Of a stretch of 64,000 bases of DNA, positions 43,832 to 52,874 are shown in pieces (position 1 is the stretch's first letter; the number at the start of each line of letters is the position of its first letter). Source of the stretch: Bradyrhizobium sp. OK095. GTDB lineage: Bacteria > Pseudomonadota > Alphaproteobacteria > Rhizobiales > Xanthobacteraceae. The DNA is taken from positions 310,001 through 374,000 of the forward strand of contig NZ_FOBX01000001.1 of assembly GCF_900109945.1 (NCBI RefSeq), read 5' to 3'. The position numbers were made by a program, and so were the translations under genes. A model generated the notes under the pieces. The model saw only the letters and a list, made by a program, of their open reading frames with translations. It had not been told where the DNA came from and ran no database searches.

Positions 43832-44109
43832 GCCGCGTCTCCATCATCCGATCCTCCTCAGGCAGGATGAAACATTCAGAAACAGAGCGCCATGCTGCGC
43901 CCCACAAGACTTGATCGCCATTCGCTCGTCCTCGTCAATCGGCCGCTCGGGCCATCAAACGATGAATTAGCCCCGTCAAGGGCGGAGAGGCCGTGCGTAA
44001 CATGCCGCCTCGCCGCAACATTGACGGTAATCAAATCCTGTCCTTTAAGCCTTATATTTATGAGCCTCAGGGCTCCGTATCATTACGGATGACTATCGGA
44101 ATTCGGAAT

Positions 44110-45531
44110 TCACCCGGGCCGCGTCATCTTCTCGGGTCGCACCAGGCGGTCGAATTCGTCGCTGGAGACGAAGCCGAGACGCAGCGCTTCTTCTTTCAGC
44201 GTGGTGCCGTTGGCGTGTGCGGTCTTCGCCACCTTGGCGGCGTTGTCGTAGCCGATCTTCGGCGCGAGCGCCGTCACCAGCATCAGTGAACGCTCCATCA
44301 GCTCCTTGATGTGCTTTTCGTCGGCGCGGATGCCGCTGACGCAATGCTCAGTGAAGGAGCGCGCCGCATCCGCCATCAGGCGGATCGAGTGCAGCATGTT
44401 GTAGGCCAGCACGGGCTTGTAGACATTGAGCTCGAAATGGCCCTGGCTGCCGGCGACCGTGATGGCGGTGTGATTGCCGAACACCTGGCAGCACACCATG
44501 GTCATCGCCTCGCACTGCGTCGGATTGACCTTGCCCGGCATGATCGACGAGCCCGGCTCGTTCTCCGGCAGAACGAGCTCGCCGAGGCCAGAGCGGGGGC
44601 CCGAGCCGAGCAGGCGGATGTCATTGGCGATCTTGAACAGGCCCGTTGCGACCGAATTGACGGCGCCGTGGACCAGCACATAGGCGTCGTTCGAGGCCAG
44701 CGCCTCGAATTTATTGGCGGCGCTGGTGAAGGGGAGTTTCGTGATCCCGGCAGCGTGCTTTGCGAACAGTTTTGCGAAGCGCGGCTTGGAGTTGAGGCCG
44801 GTGCCGACGGCGGTGCCGCCCTGCGCCAGCGGATAGATGTCCTTCACTGCGACCTTCAGTCGGGCGATGCCGCTCTCGACCTGTGCGGCATAGCCGGAGA
44901 ATTCCTGGCCGAGCGTCAGCGGCGTGGCATCCTGGGTGTGGGTGCGGCCGATCTTCACGATCCTGGCAAACTCCTTTTCCTTCTTGCGCAGCGCGCGGAG
45001 CAGCTCACCGAGGGCAGGGACGAGATCGGCATTGATGCGGCTTGCGGCCGCGATATGCATCGCGGTGGGAAACGAGTCGTTCGACGACTGGCTCATGTTG
45101 ACGTGATCGTTGGGATGCACCGGCTTCTTGGCGCCGAGCTCGCCGCCCAAGAGCTCATTGGCACGGTTGGCGATGACCTCGTTGAGGTTCATGTTGCTCT
45201 GGGTGCCCGAGCCGGTCTGCCACACCACCAGCGGGAAATGGTCGTCGAGCTTACCCTCGATCACCTCGCGCGCGGCGCGGATGATCGCGTTCGCGCGGCG
45301 CTGATCGAGCAGGCCGAGCTCGAGGTTGGACTGCGCGGCCGCAAGCTTGACGATGCCGAGCGCATGCACGAGTGAGATCGGCATGCGATCCGTGCCGATG
45401 CGAAAGTTCTGGCGCGAGCGTTCGGTCTGCGCCCCCCAATAACGATCGGCGGGGACCTCGATGGGTCCGAAACTGTCGGTCTCAGTGCGGGTGGCGGAGG
45501 GAGCGGTCTTTGGGCGGGCAGCTTTGGCCAT
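44110..45531 (-). CDS. fumC: Class II fumarate hydratase
   Basis: A 473-residue class II fumarase that converts fumarate to malate in the citric acid cycle. The family signature [15 protein letters not shown] is present, with the catalytic serine in this loop, and the [12 protein letters not shown] and [14 protein letters not shown] regions. The frame is open to 45576; I use ATG at 45531 (MAKAARPKT), but ATG at 45543 or 45576 are alternatives, the last with GAGAAG before it. It is oxygen stable, unlike the iron-sulfur class I enzymes. It stands alone; a 14-base perfect palindrome (TCTCTATATAGAGA) lies about 50 bases upstream. Confidence 0.96.
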   Translation of the reverse strand: MAKAARPKTAPSATRTETDSFGPIEVPADRYWGAQTERSRQNFRIGTDRMPISLVHALGIVKLAAAQSNLELGLLDQRRANAIIRAAREVIEGKLDDHFPLVVWQTGSGTQSNMNLNEVIANRANELLGGELGAKKPVHPNDHVNMSQSSNDSFPTAMHIAAASRINADLVPALGELLRALRKKEKEFARIVKIGRTHTQDATPLTLGQEFSGYAAQVESGIARLKVAVKDIYPLAQGGTAVGTGLNSKPRFAKLFAKHAAGITKLPFTSAANKFEALASNDAYVLVHGAVNSVATGLFKIANDIRLLGSGPRSGLGELVLPENEPGSSIMPGKVNPTQCEAMTMVCCQVFGNHTAITVAGSQGHFELNVYKPVLAYNMLHSIRLMADAARSFTEHCVSGIRADEKHIKELMERSLMLVTALAPKIGYDNAAKVAKTAHANGTTLKEEALRLGFVSSDEFDRLVRPEKMTRPG

Positions 45532-45581
45532 GAGCACATCCATTCTGCCGCACGAAACGCCGCGCGGCCCTGTCATGTGCT

Positions 45582-45595
45582 TCTCTATATAGAGA
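45582..45595. promoter_or_regulatory. Perfect 14-base palindrome upstream of fumC
   Basis: TCTCTATATAGAGA is self-complementary and lies between sspB and fumC. It could be an operator, or a -10 region for fumC on the minus strand; there is no further support. Confidence 0.3.
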
Positions 45596-45632
45596 GTTTG
45601 GCCCGGCGCGACGGCTTCGGGCCCAACCTAGA

Positions 45633-46148
45633 TCATTTCTTGCGGAAACGATCGAGCCGCACAACCTCGGCGCCGCCCTGGTTCGGCGCGGTCGGCTCGT
45701 CGGCGCCGTCCGCCGCTTCAGTGGCGGGTGCGGGCACCGCTATGGCCGACGGCGCGGGAGCGGCCGGCAATGTTTCGGGCGCGGCGTCGGCGACATCGGA
45801 GGTTTCGAACTGGAGGCCGAATTTCACCGAGGGATCGAGGAAGCTCTTGATGGAGCTGAACGGCACGATCAGCCGCTCCGGAATGCCGCCGAACGACAGG
45901 CCGACCTCAAAACGGTCCTCGAGCACGGTCAGATCCCAGAACTGGTGCTGGAGGATGACCGTCATCTCTTCCGGGTACTGGGCCAGGAGCCGCGGCGAAA
46001 TCTTCACGCCCTCGGCCTTCGAGACGAAGGTGATGAAGAAATGGTGCTCGCCCGGCAGTCCATGGGACGCCGCATCGGTCAGCACCTTCCGCAGCACGCC
46101 GCGCAGGGCGTCGCGGGCCAGCACATCGTATCGGATATGATCGGTCAC
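45633..46148 (-). CDS. sspB: SspB-family ClpXP adaptor
   Basis: A 171-residue protein of the alphaproteobacterial SspB type, which brings tmRNA-tagged proteins to the ClpXP protease. The domain spans about residues 3-120, with IRYDVLARDALRGVLRKVL at the N-terminus and EHHFFITFVSKAEGVKISPRLLAQYPEEMTVILQHQFWDL in the core. A flexible Ala/Pro-rich linker leads to the C-terminal tail EVVRLDRFRKK, which is the usual ClpX-docking tail. The GTG at 46148 is chosen because AGGA lies about ten bases upstream. The tmRNA gene that makes its substrates lies directly upstream on the same strand. Confidence 0.9.
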   Translation of the reverse strand: MTDHIRYDVLARDALRGVLRKVLTDAASHGLPGEHHFFITFVSKAEGVKISPRLLAQYPEEMTVILQHQFWDLTVLEDRFEVGLSFGGIPERLIVPFSSIKSFLDPSVKFGLQFETSDVADAAPETLPAAPAPSAIAVPAPATEAADGADEPTAPNQGGAEVVRLDRFRKK

Positions 46149-46264
46149 TATCGTGGTCCTGTCGCATTCCAGGAGTTGGGCCCTGCCGGCCCGACTCGCC
46201 AAGCCGCAATAGTACCGCGCCTGACGGGTCAGCAGGAGTCCCCGCCGGGAAGGAAATTAAGAGG

Positions 46265-46620
46265 TAAGTGGAGGCTTCTGTTGCCAGGTGCCTCCGAACC
46301 CCGCCTAACGGAGCTTAACCCGTTAGGACTTCAGAATGGTTTTTCAAACTGCGTTACGCAGCCTGAGCAACCGGAGCAAAGTTGTCGTTGGCAACTATTG
46401 CATAGCCCGATAACGGCGGAACAATACCGAGAAAAAGAACGCCCTTTACGCCCTCGTCGATCCTATTTCGCCCCCGCCGAAGCTCACCTTTCGGTGGGCC
46501 AAGCCCCTTGTCGATGAGCTTTGGTGGAGGCGCCGGGTACCGCCCCCGGGTCCGAATGGTTTATTACGACGACCGTTTATTTCCATAGCCGGCGAACCGG
46601 CACCCCCAATATAGGGGGCA
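46265..46620 (-). ncRNA. ssrA: tmRNA, circularly permuted two-piece form
   Basis: On the minus strand the acceptor piece comes first and ends CGGCGCCTCCACCA at 46522 (CCA). After a spacer, the coding piece begins GGGGGCGAAATAGGATCGAC at 46475, whose first seven bases pair with CGCCTCC of the acceptor stem. The tag frame at 46354-46392 reads ANDNFAPVAQAA and a TAA stop, followed by a hairpin (CCTAACG/CGTTAGG). This order, acceptor before coding, is the permuted arrangement known in alphaproteobacteria. tmRNA rescues stalled ribosomes and tags proteins for ClpXP. The outer ends are estimated from folding and could shift by 10-20 bases. Confidence 0.92.
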
Positions 46621-46735
46621 AAGGTTTCAAATGACAGGTGTTTCGAGCGGAGGCCTGCGGTTCCCTTGGGATAGGTTCCGAACGGCGATCCATATGACCT
46701 TGGCCCCGAAGCGGCCTGCGTTCTAAGCTCCTGAC

Positions 46736-47341
46736 ATGTCCCCGGATTCCGCACCGGCCGCGCAAGAGCCGGATATCCCCGCCGCCCATGCCCCACCGCC
46801 CGGCCTACTCGCGCTGTTCCTGGCCTTTGCCCGGATGTCGCTGGCCGGTTTCGGCGGGGTTTTGGTGTTTGCCCGGCACGCCATTGTCGACCAGCACCGC
46901 TGGATGACGGCGGAGGAGTTCAACGAGACCTTTGCGCTCTGCCATTTCCTGCCCGGACCCAACATCGTCAATTTGTCGATGGTGTTCGGCTCGCGGCTGC
47001 GGGGGATCGCGGGTGGGGTTGCCGCCTTTACCGGGCTGTTGCTGCCGCCGACGCTGATCATGACCGTGCTCGCGATCATCTATGCCCGGTTCGGCGATGT
47101 GGAGGTGCTGCGTCGTATTCTGGCAGGCATCTCCTGCGCCGCGGTCGGCCTCTTGATTGCGGTGGTCTTCCGCATGATGACGCCGTTGCTCAAGCGGATG
47201 GACGTCGTCGTGATCGTCCTGATGCTCGGCGTGTTCGTGGCGATCGGCGTGCTCCGCCTGCCGCTCCAGGCGGTGCTGCTGGTCGCGATCCCCGTCAGCA
47301 TCGGCGTCACCTACGTGATGCGGCGGAAGGTAGCAGCATGA
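46736..47341 (+). CDS. Chromate transporter, N-terminal-half ChrA protein
   Basis: A 201-residue membrane protein, one half of a short-chain CHR transporter. FLAFARMSLAGFGGVLVFARH near the N-terminus, followed by LCHFLPGPNIVNLSMVFG, gives the family GxGGP/PGP motifs, and about five helices follow. It overlaps the next gene by ATGA at 47338-47341, so the two halves are translated together and likely form a heteropair. The family exports chromate or imports sulfate-like anions; the true substrate here is unknown. Its gene is divergent from ssrA. Confidence 0.88.
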   Translation: MSPDSAPAAQEPDIPAAHAPPPGLLALFLAFARMSLAGFGGVLVFARHAIVDQHRWMTAEEFNETFALCHFLPGPNIVNLSMVFGSRLRGIAGGVAAFTGLLLPPTLIMTVLAIIYARFGDVEVLRRILAGISCAAVGLLIAVVFRMMTPLLKRMDVVVIVLMLGVFVAIGVLRLPLQAVLLVAIPVSIGVTYVMRRKVAA

Positions 47342-47868
47342 ACAGCGAGAGCCCGATCTGGGCGCTGATCTCCACCTTTGGTCTAATGTCGCTGTTCGCC
47401 GTCGGCGGCGCCGCGGCGGCGGTGCCTGAGATGCATCGCATCGCGGTCGATGTGCATCACTGGATGACCGAGAAGCAGTTCGCCGACGCCTATGCGATCG
47501 CGCAGCTCTCGCCAGGTCCAAACGTGCTTATCGTGACGTTAATCGGCTATGCCGTCGCCGGCATCCCCGGCGCGCTGGCGGCAACGCTGGCGATGTGCCT
47601 GCCGACGGCGCTGCTTGCCTATTATGTCAGCCGTCTCCTGAGCCGGCCCAGCCAATCGCGCTGGCCCGCCCTGATTCAGGCTGCACTGGTTCCGCTTTCG
47701 ATCGGATTGATGGCAGCCAGCGCCCTGATCCTCGCCCAGTCCACCGATCGGACTTTTGTTGCACTGCTTCTGACCGCGGCGGTTGCAGTTGTCGCATCCA
47801 TCTCGCGCATCAATCCGCTGTGGCTTTTGCTCGCTGGGGGCCTGTTGGGTTTTGCTGGCATTGTGTAA
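47338..47868 (+). CDS. Chromate transporter, C-terminal-half ChrA protein
   Basis: A 176-residue partner of the preceding protein. The segment FGLMSLFAVGGAAAAVPEMHR and IAQLSPGPNVLIVTLIGYAVAGIPGA are the second copy of the family repeat, with about five helices. It starts at ATG overlapping the previous stop. Split, paired CHR proteins are common in proteobacteria; E. coli-type long ChrA carries both halves in one chain. The substrate is not determined. Confidence 0.88.
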   Translation: MNSESPIWALISTFGLMSLFAVGGAAAAVPEMHRIAVDVHHWMTEKQFADAYAIAQLSPGPNVLIVTLIGYAVAGIPGALAATLAMCLPTALLAYYVSRLLSRPSQSRWPALIQAALVPLSIGLMAASALILAQSTDRTFVALLLTAAVAVVASISRINPLWLLLAGGLLGFAGIV

Positions 47869-47964
47869 TGAAAATCGCTAGGCAGTGGGCCGGGCGGGGG
47901 GATCCTTTTTCCAGCCGATTAGAACAACAGTGCTCGTGACTTACAGGTCGCGGAGGAGACATGC

Positions 47965-48726
47965 ATGGCCGATACAATGGGCCACTCGGCGACTGCCACC
48001 CGAAACACGTCGGTGGCGATCAGCTTCTGTCTGCTGGCCATAGCGCCGCAGATTTTTGAATTCATCTGGTCGTTCGGGACGATCTTTGGTTGGGGCGCCG
48101 GGCGCGGTCCGGCCACCGTCGTGATCAGCCATGCCACGGCGCTGCTGGCCGGCGCGCCCAGTGCGCTGATCGGGGCGATCGGTGGTGACACCAAGAAGGC
48201 GTCATCCGATGTGCTGCTGGCGCTGATCTATTCCTATCCGCTGTTTGCAGTTGCGATCCTCACGCTGTTCATGACGATCAGGTCGGCACAGGACTATGTC
48301 GGCGGGATCGTTCTGATGGCGCTCGCTCTGTTCGCGCTGTGGGCCTCGAGCGATTTGCAGGGCATGCGCGGCTTCTCGTTTGGGGCGGGCACGGCGCCGC
48401 GGATGTTTGGCGGGCTCCTGGTCGCACTTGGCGCCGGCATCGCTTTGACGGGGCTGTTGGTCGACGGGCCGGCGATGGCGCATTATTCCTGGCGCGGGCC
48501 GCTGTTCGTGATGATCTCGATCGTCTTCTTTGCCCTGGCGATTCGTCCGCTTGGGGTCGTGGTTACGGCGTTCGTGAGCTTCCTGCTCGCGGCGATGGGC
48601 ACGCATGAGACGCGCTGGGTCGAAGCGATCATCGTCGGCGCCTGCCTGACGCTCGGCTGCGCGCTGCTCTTCCCCTACGTGCTCGGGCTGCCGATGCCGA
48701 TGTTCCCGCGTTTCCTGGTTCAGTGA
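47965..48726 (+). CDS. Tripartite tricarboxylate transporter small permease, TctB-like
   Basis: A 253-residue membrane protein with about six helices. The second half, from about 110, has the TctB features: YVGGIVLMALALFALWAS, FSFGAGTAPRMFGGLLVALG and the C-terminal helices with PYVLGLPMPMFPRFL. The first 100 residues are an extra hydrophobic extension absent from many TctB proteins, which are usually about 150-190 residues. GGAGGAGA lies just before the ATG. It is directly before TctA and forms the membrane part of a three-gene uptake system. Confidence 0.85.
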   Translation: MADTMGHSATATRNTSVAISFCLLAIAPQIFEFIWSFGTIFGWGAGRGPATVVISHATALLAGAPSALIGAIGGDTKKASSDVLLALIYSYPLFAVAILTLFMTIRSAQDYVGGIVLMALALFALWASSDLQGMRGFSFGAGTAPRMFGGLLVALGAGIALTGLLVDGPAMAHYSWRGPLFVMISIVFFALAIRPLGVVVTAFVSFLLAAMGTHETRWVEAIIVGACLTLGCALLFPYVLGLPMPMFPRFLVQ

Positions 48727-48733
48727 GGGTGTG

Positions 48734-50299
48734 ATGCTCGATCTCTTCCACAATCTGAGCCTCGGTTTCGGTGTCGTGTTTCAGGTCTCCTGGTGGTCAC
48801 CTTGGTGGCTCTACGGCCTGTCGCTCCCGATTTCGATCAATATTCTGATGTGCCTGATTGGCGCACTGGTCGGCACGCTTGTCGGTGTGCTGCCGGGCAT
48901 TGGCACCGTCGCAACCGTGGCGATGCTCTTGCCGATCACGTTCGGATTGCCGCCGGTCGGCGCGCTGATCATGCTTGCCGGCATCTATTACGGCGCCCAG
49001 TACGGCGGCTCGACCACCTCGATCCTGGTCAACATTCCCGGTGAGGCAACATCGGTGGTCACCGCCATCGACGGTCACCAGATGGCCAGGCAGGGCCGTG
49101 CCGGCCCGGCACTGGCGATCGCGGCGATCGGCTCGTTCTTCGCCGGCTGCGTCGCGACCGTGCTCATCGCCGTGCTTGGCGCGCCGCTGACCAAGCTCGC
49201 GCTGGCGTTCGGTCCAGCCGAATATTTCTCGCTGATGGTGCTCGGCCTGATCTTCGCGGTCGTGCTGGCCAAGGGCTCGGTGCTGAAGGCGATCGCGATG
49301 ATCGTGTTTGGCCTGCTGCTGTCGATGGTCGGCTCCGACATCGAGACCGGCGCCTCGCGCATGGCGTTCAACATTCCGGAGCTCGCCGACGGACTAGGCT
49401 TCGCGACGGTGGCGATGGGCGTGTTCGGCTTTGCCGAGATCATCCGCAACCTCGACGCCGGCGCCGAGATGAATCGCGATCTCGTGCAGCAGAAGATCAC
49501 CGGCCTGATGCCGACCAGGAAAGACCTGATCGACTCGACGCCTGCGATCTTGCGCGGCACCGTGCTCGGCTCGATCCTCGGCATCCTGCCGGGTGGCGGC
49601 GCCGTGATCGCCTCCTTCGCGGCCTATACGCTCGAGAAGAAGATCGCCAAGGATCCGTCGCGGTTCGGCCGTGGCGCGATCGAGGGCGTGGCATCGCCGG
49701 AAAGCGCCAACAATGCCGCGGCGCAGACCTCCTTCATCCCGCTGCTGACGCTCGGTATCCCGCCGAACGCGGTGATGGCGCTGATGGTGGGTGCGATGAC
49801 CATCCATGGCATCGTGCCGGGTCCGCAGGTGATGCAGAAGCAGCCGGAGCTCGTCTGGGGCATGATCGCCTCGATGTGGGTCGGCAATCTGATGCTGATC
49901 ATCATCAACCTGCCGTTGGTCGGCATCTGGGTGCGGCTGTTGCGCGTGCCGTATCGGCTGATGTTCCCCTCGATCGTGATCTTCTGCGCGATCGGCATCT
50001 ACTCGGTGAACAACGCGCCGGTCGACGTCATCCTCGCAGGCGTGTTCGGTCTGGTCGGCTACTGGCTGATCAAGCACGATTTCGAGCCGGCGCCGCTGCT
50101 GCTCGGCATGGTGCTGGGGCCGCTGATGGAAGAGAACCTGCGTCGCGCGCTGCTGATCTCGCGTGGCGACTGGAGTGTGTTCCTGACGCGTCCGCTGTCG
50201 GCCGTGCTGCTTGGGATTGCGGCGTTCCTCCTGGTGCTCACGGTGCTGCCTGCGTTGCGGGCCAAGCGCGACGAGGTGTTCACCGAATCCGAGAACTGA
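48734..50299 (+). CDS. Tripartite tricarboxylate transporter large permease, TctA family
   Basis: A 521-residue membrane protein with about twelve helices and the TctA signatures: GTLVGVLPGIGTVATVAMLLPITFGLPP near residues 35-65, YYGAQYGGSTTSILVNIPGEATSVVTAIDG and the second repeat around GSILGILPGGGAVIASFAAY. The ATG at 48734, three bases after a GTG, is used. It follows TctB by seven bases. It forms the channel of a sodium- or proton-driven uptake system for carboxylates; the solute-binding subunit lies downstream beyond a terminator-like hairpin. Confidence 0.93.
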   Translation: MLDLFHNLSLGFGVVFQVSWWSPWWLYGLSLPISINILMCLIGALVGTLVGVLPGIGTVATVAMLLPITFGLPPVGALIMLAGIYYGAQYGGSTTSILVNIPGEATSVVTAIDGHQMARQGRAGPALAIAAIGSFFAGCVATVLIAVLGAPLTKLALAFGPAEYFSLMVLGLIFAVVLAKGSVLKAIAMIVFGLLLSMVGSDIETGASRMAFNIPELADGLGFATVAMGVFGFAEIIRNLDAGAEMNRDLVQQKITGLMPTRKDLIDSTPAILRGTVLGSILGILPGGGAVIASFAAYTLEKKIAKDPSRFGRGAIEGVASPESANNAAAQTSFIPLLTLGIPPNAVMALMVGAMTIHGIVPGPQVMQKQPELVWGMIASMWVGNLMLIIINLPLVGIWVRLLRVPYRLMFPSIVIFCAIGIYSVNNAPVDVILAGVFGLVGYWLIKHDFEPAPLLLGMVLGPLMEENLRRALLISRGDWSVFLTRPLSAVLLGIAAFLLVLTVLPALRAKRDEVFTESEN

Positions 50300-50394
50300 G
50301 GGTGATGGGCGACGCGCCTGCGTCGTCGCGGCGCCCTGCGTCCGCGCGCCGCATTCGGAAGTCGAATCGACTCCTGTGACGCCTTCGTGAAATG

Positions 50395-50427
50395 AAAATG
50401 CCGGCCCTTGTGGTCGGCATTTTTGTT
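50395..50427 (+). terminator. Intrinsic terminator or attenuating hairpin between TctA and TctC
   Basis: AAAATGCCG and CGGCATTTTT form a stem with an 11-base loop, followed by GTTTG. It lies between the TctA and TctC genes, so some transcripts may stop here and the binding-protein gene may have its own promoter or be read at a different level. Confidence 0.6.
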
Positions 50428-50445
50428 TGTGTCCAGGAGATCGAG

Positions 50446-51417
50446 ATGACCTTCATTCGCGCGCTTGCTGGTGCATGTCTCGCGTCGCTGTGCGGCTTTG
50501 TCGCACCGGCGCAGGCACAGACCTATCCGACGCGCAGCATCACCATGGTCGTGCCGTTCGCTGCGGGCGGTCCGACCGACGTGATCTCGCGCATCGTCAC
50601 CTCGCATATGGCGCAGACGCTCGGGCAGAGCATCATCATCGAGAACGTCGTCGGTGCCGGCGGCACCACCGCGACCGCGCGTGCGGCGCGCTCCACCAAT
50701 GACGGCTATACGCTCATCACCGGGCATATGGGCACGCACGCTGCGTCGGTGCCGCTCTATCCGAAGCTCGCCTATCATCCGGAGAAAGACTTCGAGCCGA
50801 TCGCGCTGCTTGCGGGCACGCCGATCCTGATCCTGGCGCGCAAGGACTTTCCGCCGAAGGACCTGAAAGAGTTCGTCGCTTATGTGAAGGCGAATTCCGA
50901 GAAGGTGAACGCGGCGCATGCCGGCATCGGCTCGGTCTCGCACGTGTCCTGCGAGCTGTTGCACTCCATCCTCGACATCAAGCCGGTCGGCGTGCCCTTC
51001 AACGGCACGGGGCCTGCGATGAACGCGCTGGTGGCGGGCCAGGTCGATTACATGTGCGACCAGATCGTCAACGCCGTGCCGCAGATCAACGCCGGCACCA
51101 TCAAGGCCTATGCGATCGCAACGCCGGAGCGCAATCCGTCGCTGCCGAACGTGCCGACGACCGCTGAAGCCGGCCTGCCGGCGTTCCAGGCCCAGGCCTG
51201 GAACGCGATGTTCGCGCCGAAGGGAACCTCGCCCGCGATCATTGCGATCCTGAACGCCGCCGCCATCAAGGCACTCGACGACGAGACCGTGAAGAAGCGC
51301 CTGCTCGAGCTCGGCAGCGTCATCCCGCCGCCCAAGGACCGGACGCCGGAGGCGCTTGCGACCCTCGTCAAGAACGAGATCGCGAAGTGGTCCCCGGTGC
51401 TCAAGCCGGCAACTTAG
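50446..51417 (+). CDS. Tripartite tricarboxylate transporter substrate-binding protein (TctC/Bug family)
   Basis: A 323-residue periplasmic protein. A signal peptide (MTFIRALAGACLASLCGFVAPAQAQ) is followed by YPTRSITMVVPFAAGGPTDVISRI, the typical Bug start and ligand loop, and VGAGGTTATARAARSTNDGYT. The ATG at 50446 has CAGGAG before it; the upstream frame to 50392 is inside the hairpin and not used. It would bind a carboxylate for the TctA/TctB permease. The substrate cannot be read. A strong terminator follows at 51442. Confidence 0.92.
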   Translation: MTFIRALAGACLASLCGFVAPAQAQTYPTRSITMVVPFAAGGPTDVISRIVTSHMAQTLGQSIIIENVVGAGGTTATARAARSTNDGYTLITGHMGTHAASVPLYPKLAYHPEKDFEPIALLAGTPILILARKDFPPKDLKEFVAYVKANSEKVNAAHAGIGSVSHVSCELLHSILDIKPVGVPFNGTGPAMNALVAGQVDYMCDQIVNAVPQINAGTIKAYAIATPERNPSLPNVPTTAEAGLPAFQAQAWNAMFAPKGTSPAIIAILNAAAIKALDDETVKKRLLELGSVIPPPKDRTPEALATLVKNEIAKWSPVLKPAT

Positions 51418-51441
51418 CCAGCAGTTTCAAGCCGATAGGTG

Positions 51442-51474
51442 AGGGGCGGAACGTCGCTTCCGCCCCTTGTCGTT
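51442..51474 (+). terminator. Intrinsic terminator after TctC
   Basis: AGGGGCGGAA and TTCCGCCCCT form a perfect 10-base stem with a six-base loop, followed by a T-rich stretch (TGTCGTTTG). It lies 25 bases after the TctC stop. Confidence 0.65.
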
Positions 51475-51588
51475 TGCGCCGGGAGTACTCACTTTTTCCG
51501 GGTATAATCGGTGCGGACGGCGAATCGCCGCTGTCGCAGCGCCGGGGGCGCCGTTAAATTCGCCGCCTCCCCAAAGGCACATTGGCAC

Positions 51589-52383
51589 ATGCACCAGTAT
51601 CAGGACCTGCTCGAGCGGATTCTTTCAGACGGCGCCGAGAAGACCGACCGGACCGGCACCGGCACGCTGTCGGTGTTCGGCCATCAGATGCGCTTCAATC
51701 TGTCCGCCGGCTTCCCGATGCTGACCACCAAGCGGCTTCCGCTGAAGGCGATCGTGCATGAGCTGCTGTGGTTCCTGAAGGGCGACACCAACATCAAATA
51801 TCTGCGCGACAACGGCGTCACCATCTGGGACGAGTGGGCCGATGCCAACGGTGATCTCGGCCCGGTCTACGGTCATCAATGGCGCTCATGGCCCGCGCCG
51901 GATGGACGCAGCATCGACCAGATCGCGAACGTGGTCGACATGATCAAGCGCAATCCGGACTCGCGCCGCCTGATCGTCTCGGCCTGGAATCCGGCCGAGG
52001 TGGACAAGATGGCGCTGCCGCCATGCCACTGCCTGTTCCAGTTCTATGTCGCCAACGGCAAGCTGTCGTGCCAGCTCTACCAGCGCTCGGCCGACGTGTT
52101 CCTCGGCGTGCCCTTCAACATTGCCTCCTATGCGCTGCTTACCCTGATGGTCGCGCAGGTTACGGGCCTGAAGCCCGGCGACTTCGTGCATTCGTTTGGC
52201 GACACGCACCTCTATTCCAACCATCTGGAGCAGGCGCGGCTCCAGCTCACGCGCGCGCCGCGCGCGTTGCCGGTGATGCGGATCAATCCTGAGGTGAAGG
52301 ACATCTTCTCCTTCCGCTACGAGGACTTTGAACTCGTCGGCTACGACCCGCATCCGCACATCAAGGCGGCGGTCGCGGTCTGA
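51589..52383 (+). CDS. thyA: Thymidylate synthase
   Basis: A 264-residue enzyme, the same length as E. coli ThyA, that makes dTMP from dUMP with methylenetetrahydrofolate. The catalytic cysteine is in [12 protein letters not shown], the R-binding region is [12 protein letters not shown], and [18 protein letters not shown] is conserved. The ATG at 51589 gives the usual N-terminus MHQYQDLL. It is followed after five bases by a GNAT gene and then the folate reductase gene, so the folate-consuming and folate-recycling steps are in one transcript. Confidence 0.97.
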   Translation: MHQYQDLLERILSDGAEKTDRTGTGTLSVFGHQMRFNLSAGFPMLTTKRLPLKAIVHELLWFLKGDTNIKYLRDNGVTIWDEWADANGDLGPVYGHQWRSWPAPDGRSIDQIANVVDMIKRNPDSRRLIVSAWNPAEVDKMALPPCHCLFQFYVANGKLSCQLYQRSADVFLGVPFNIASYALLTLMVAQVTGLKPGDFVHSFGDTHLYSNHLEQARLQLTRAPRALPVMRINPEVKDIFSFRYEDFELVGYDPHPHIKAAVAV

Positions 52384-52388
52384 CGCGG

Positions 52389-52874
52389 ATGTCGCTCAAC
52401 ATCCGCCGCGCGCGTCCTGGCGAAGCCGGGCTTGTTCTCGCTTTCATCCGTGAACTTGCCGAGTACGAAAAGCTCTCGCACGAGGTTGAGGCGACCGAGG
52501 CTGACATCGCGGACGCGCTGTTCGGCGAGCGGCCGCAGCTCTATTGCGCGATCGCGGAGTGGGACGGCGAGGCGGTCGGCTTTGCGGTCTGGTTCGCCAA
52601 TTTCTCCACCTTCAGCGGCCGCCACGGCATCTATCTCGAAGATCTGTATGTGCGGCCGTCGCATCGGAGCAAAGGCCTCGGCAAGGCGCTGCTGGTCTAT
52701 CTCGCAAAGGAATGCGTCGACAACGGCTGGTCGCGCCTGCAATGGGCGGTGCTCGACTGGAACGCGCCGTCGATCGCGTTCTACAAATCGCTCGGCGCCC
52801 TGATGATGGACGACTGGACGCTGTGCCGAGTCACCGGGCCGGCGCTGACGCGGCTTGCCGGGAGCACGACCTGA
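52389..52874 (+). CDS. GNAT-family N-acetyltransferase
   Basis: A 161-residue acetyltransferase-like protein. The acetyl-CoA loop is YVRPSHRSKGLGKALLVYLAKE (about residues 83-104), and the last part EDLYVRPS and SIAFYKSLGALMMDDW is typical of the family. It lies between thyA and the dihydrofolate reductase gene, and its stop overlaps that gene's start (TGATG). The substrate (protein or small amine) is unknown. The position may be co-transcription only. Confidence 0.88.
   Translation: MSLNIRRARPGEAGLVLAFIRELAEYEKLSHEVEATEADIADALFGERPQLYCAIAEWDGEAVGFAVWFANFSTFSGRHGIYLEDLYVRPSHRSKGLGKALLVYLAKECVDNGWSRLQWAVLDWNAPSIAFYKSLGALMMDDWTLCRVTGPALTRLAGSTT

Noticed and set aside
43832..44109. Gap between the DUF4169 gene and fumC, examined for genes or RNA
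   Set aside because: Only short, weak hairpins (CCGTA/TACGG near 44069) are seen; no frame, promoter or RNA gene could be supported.
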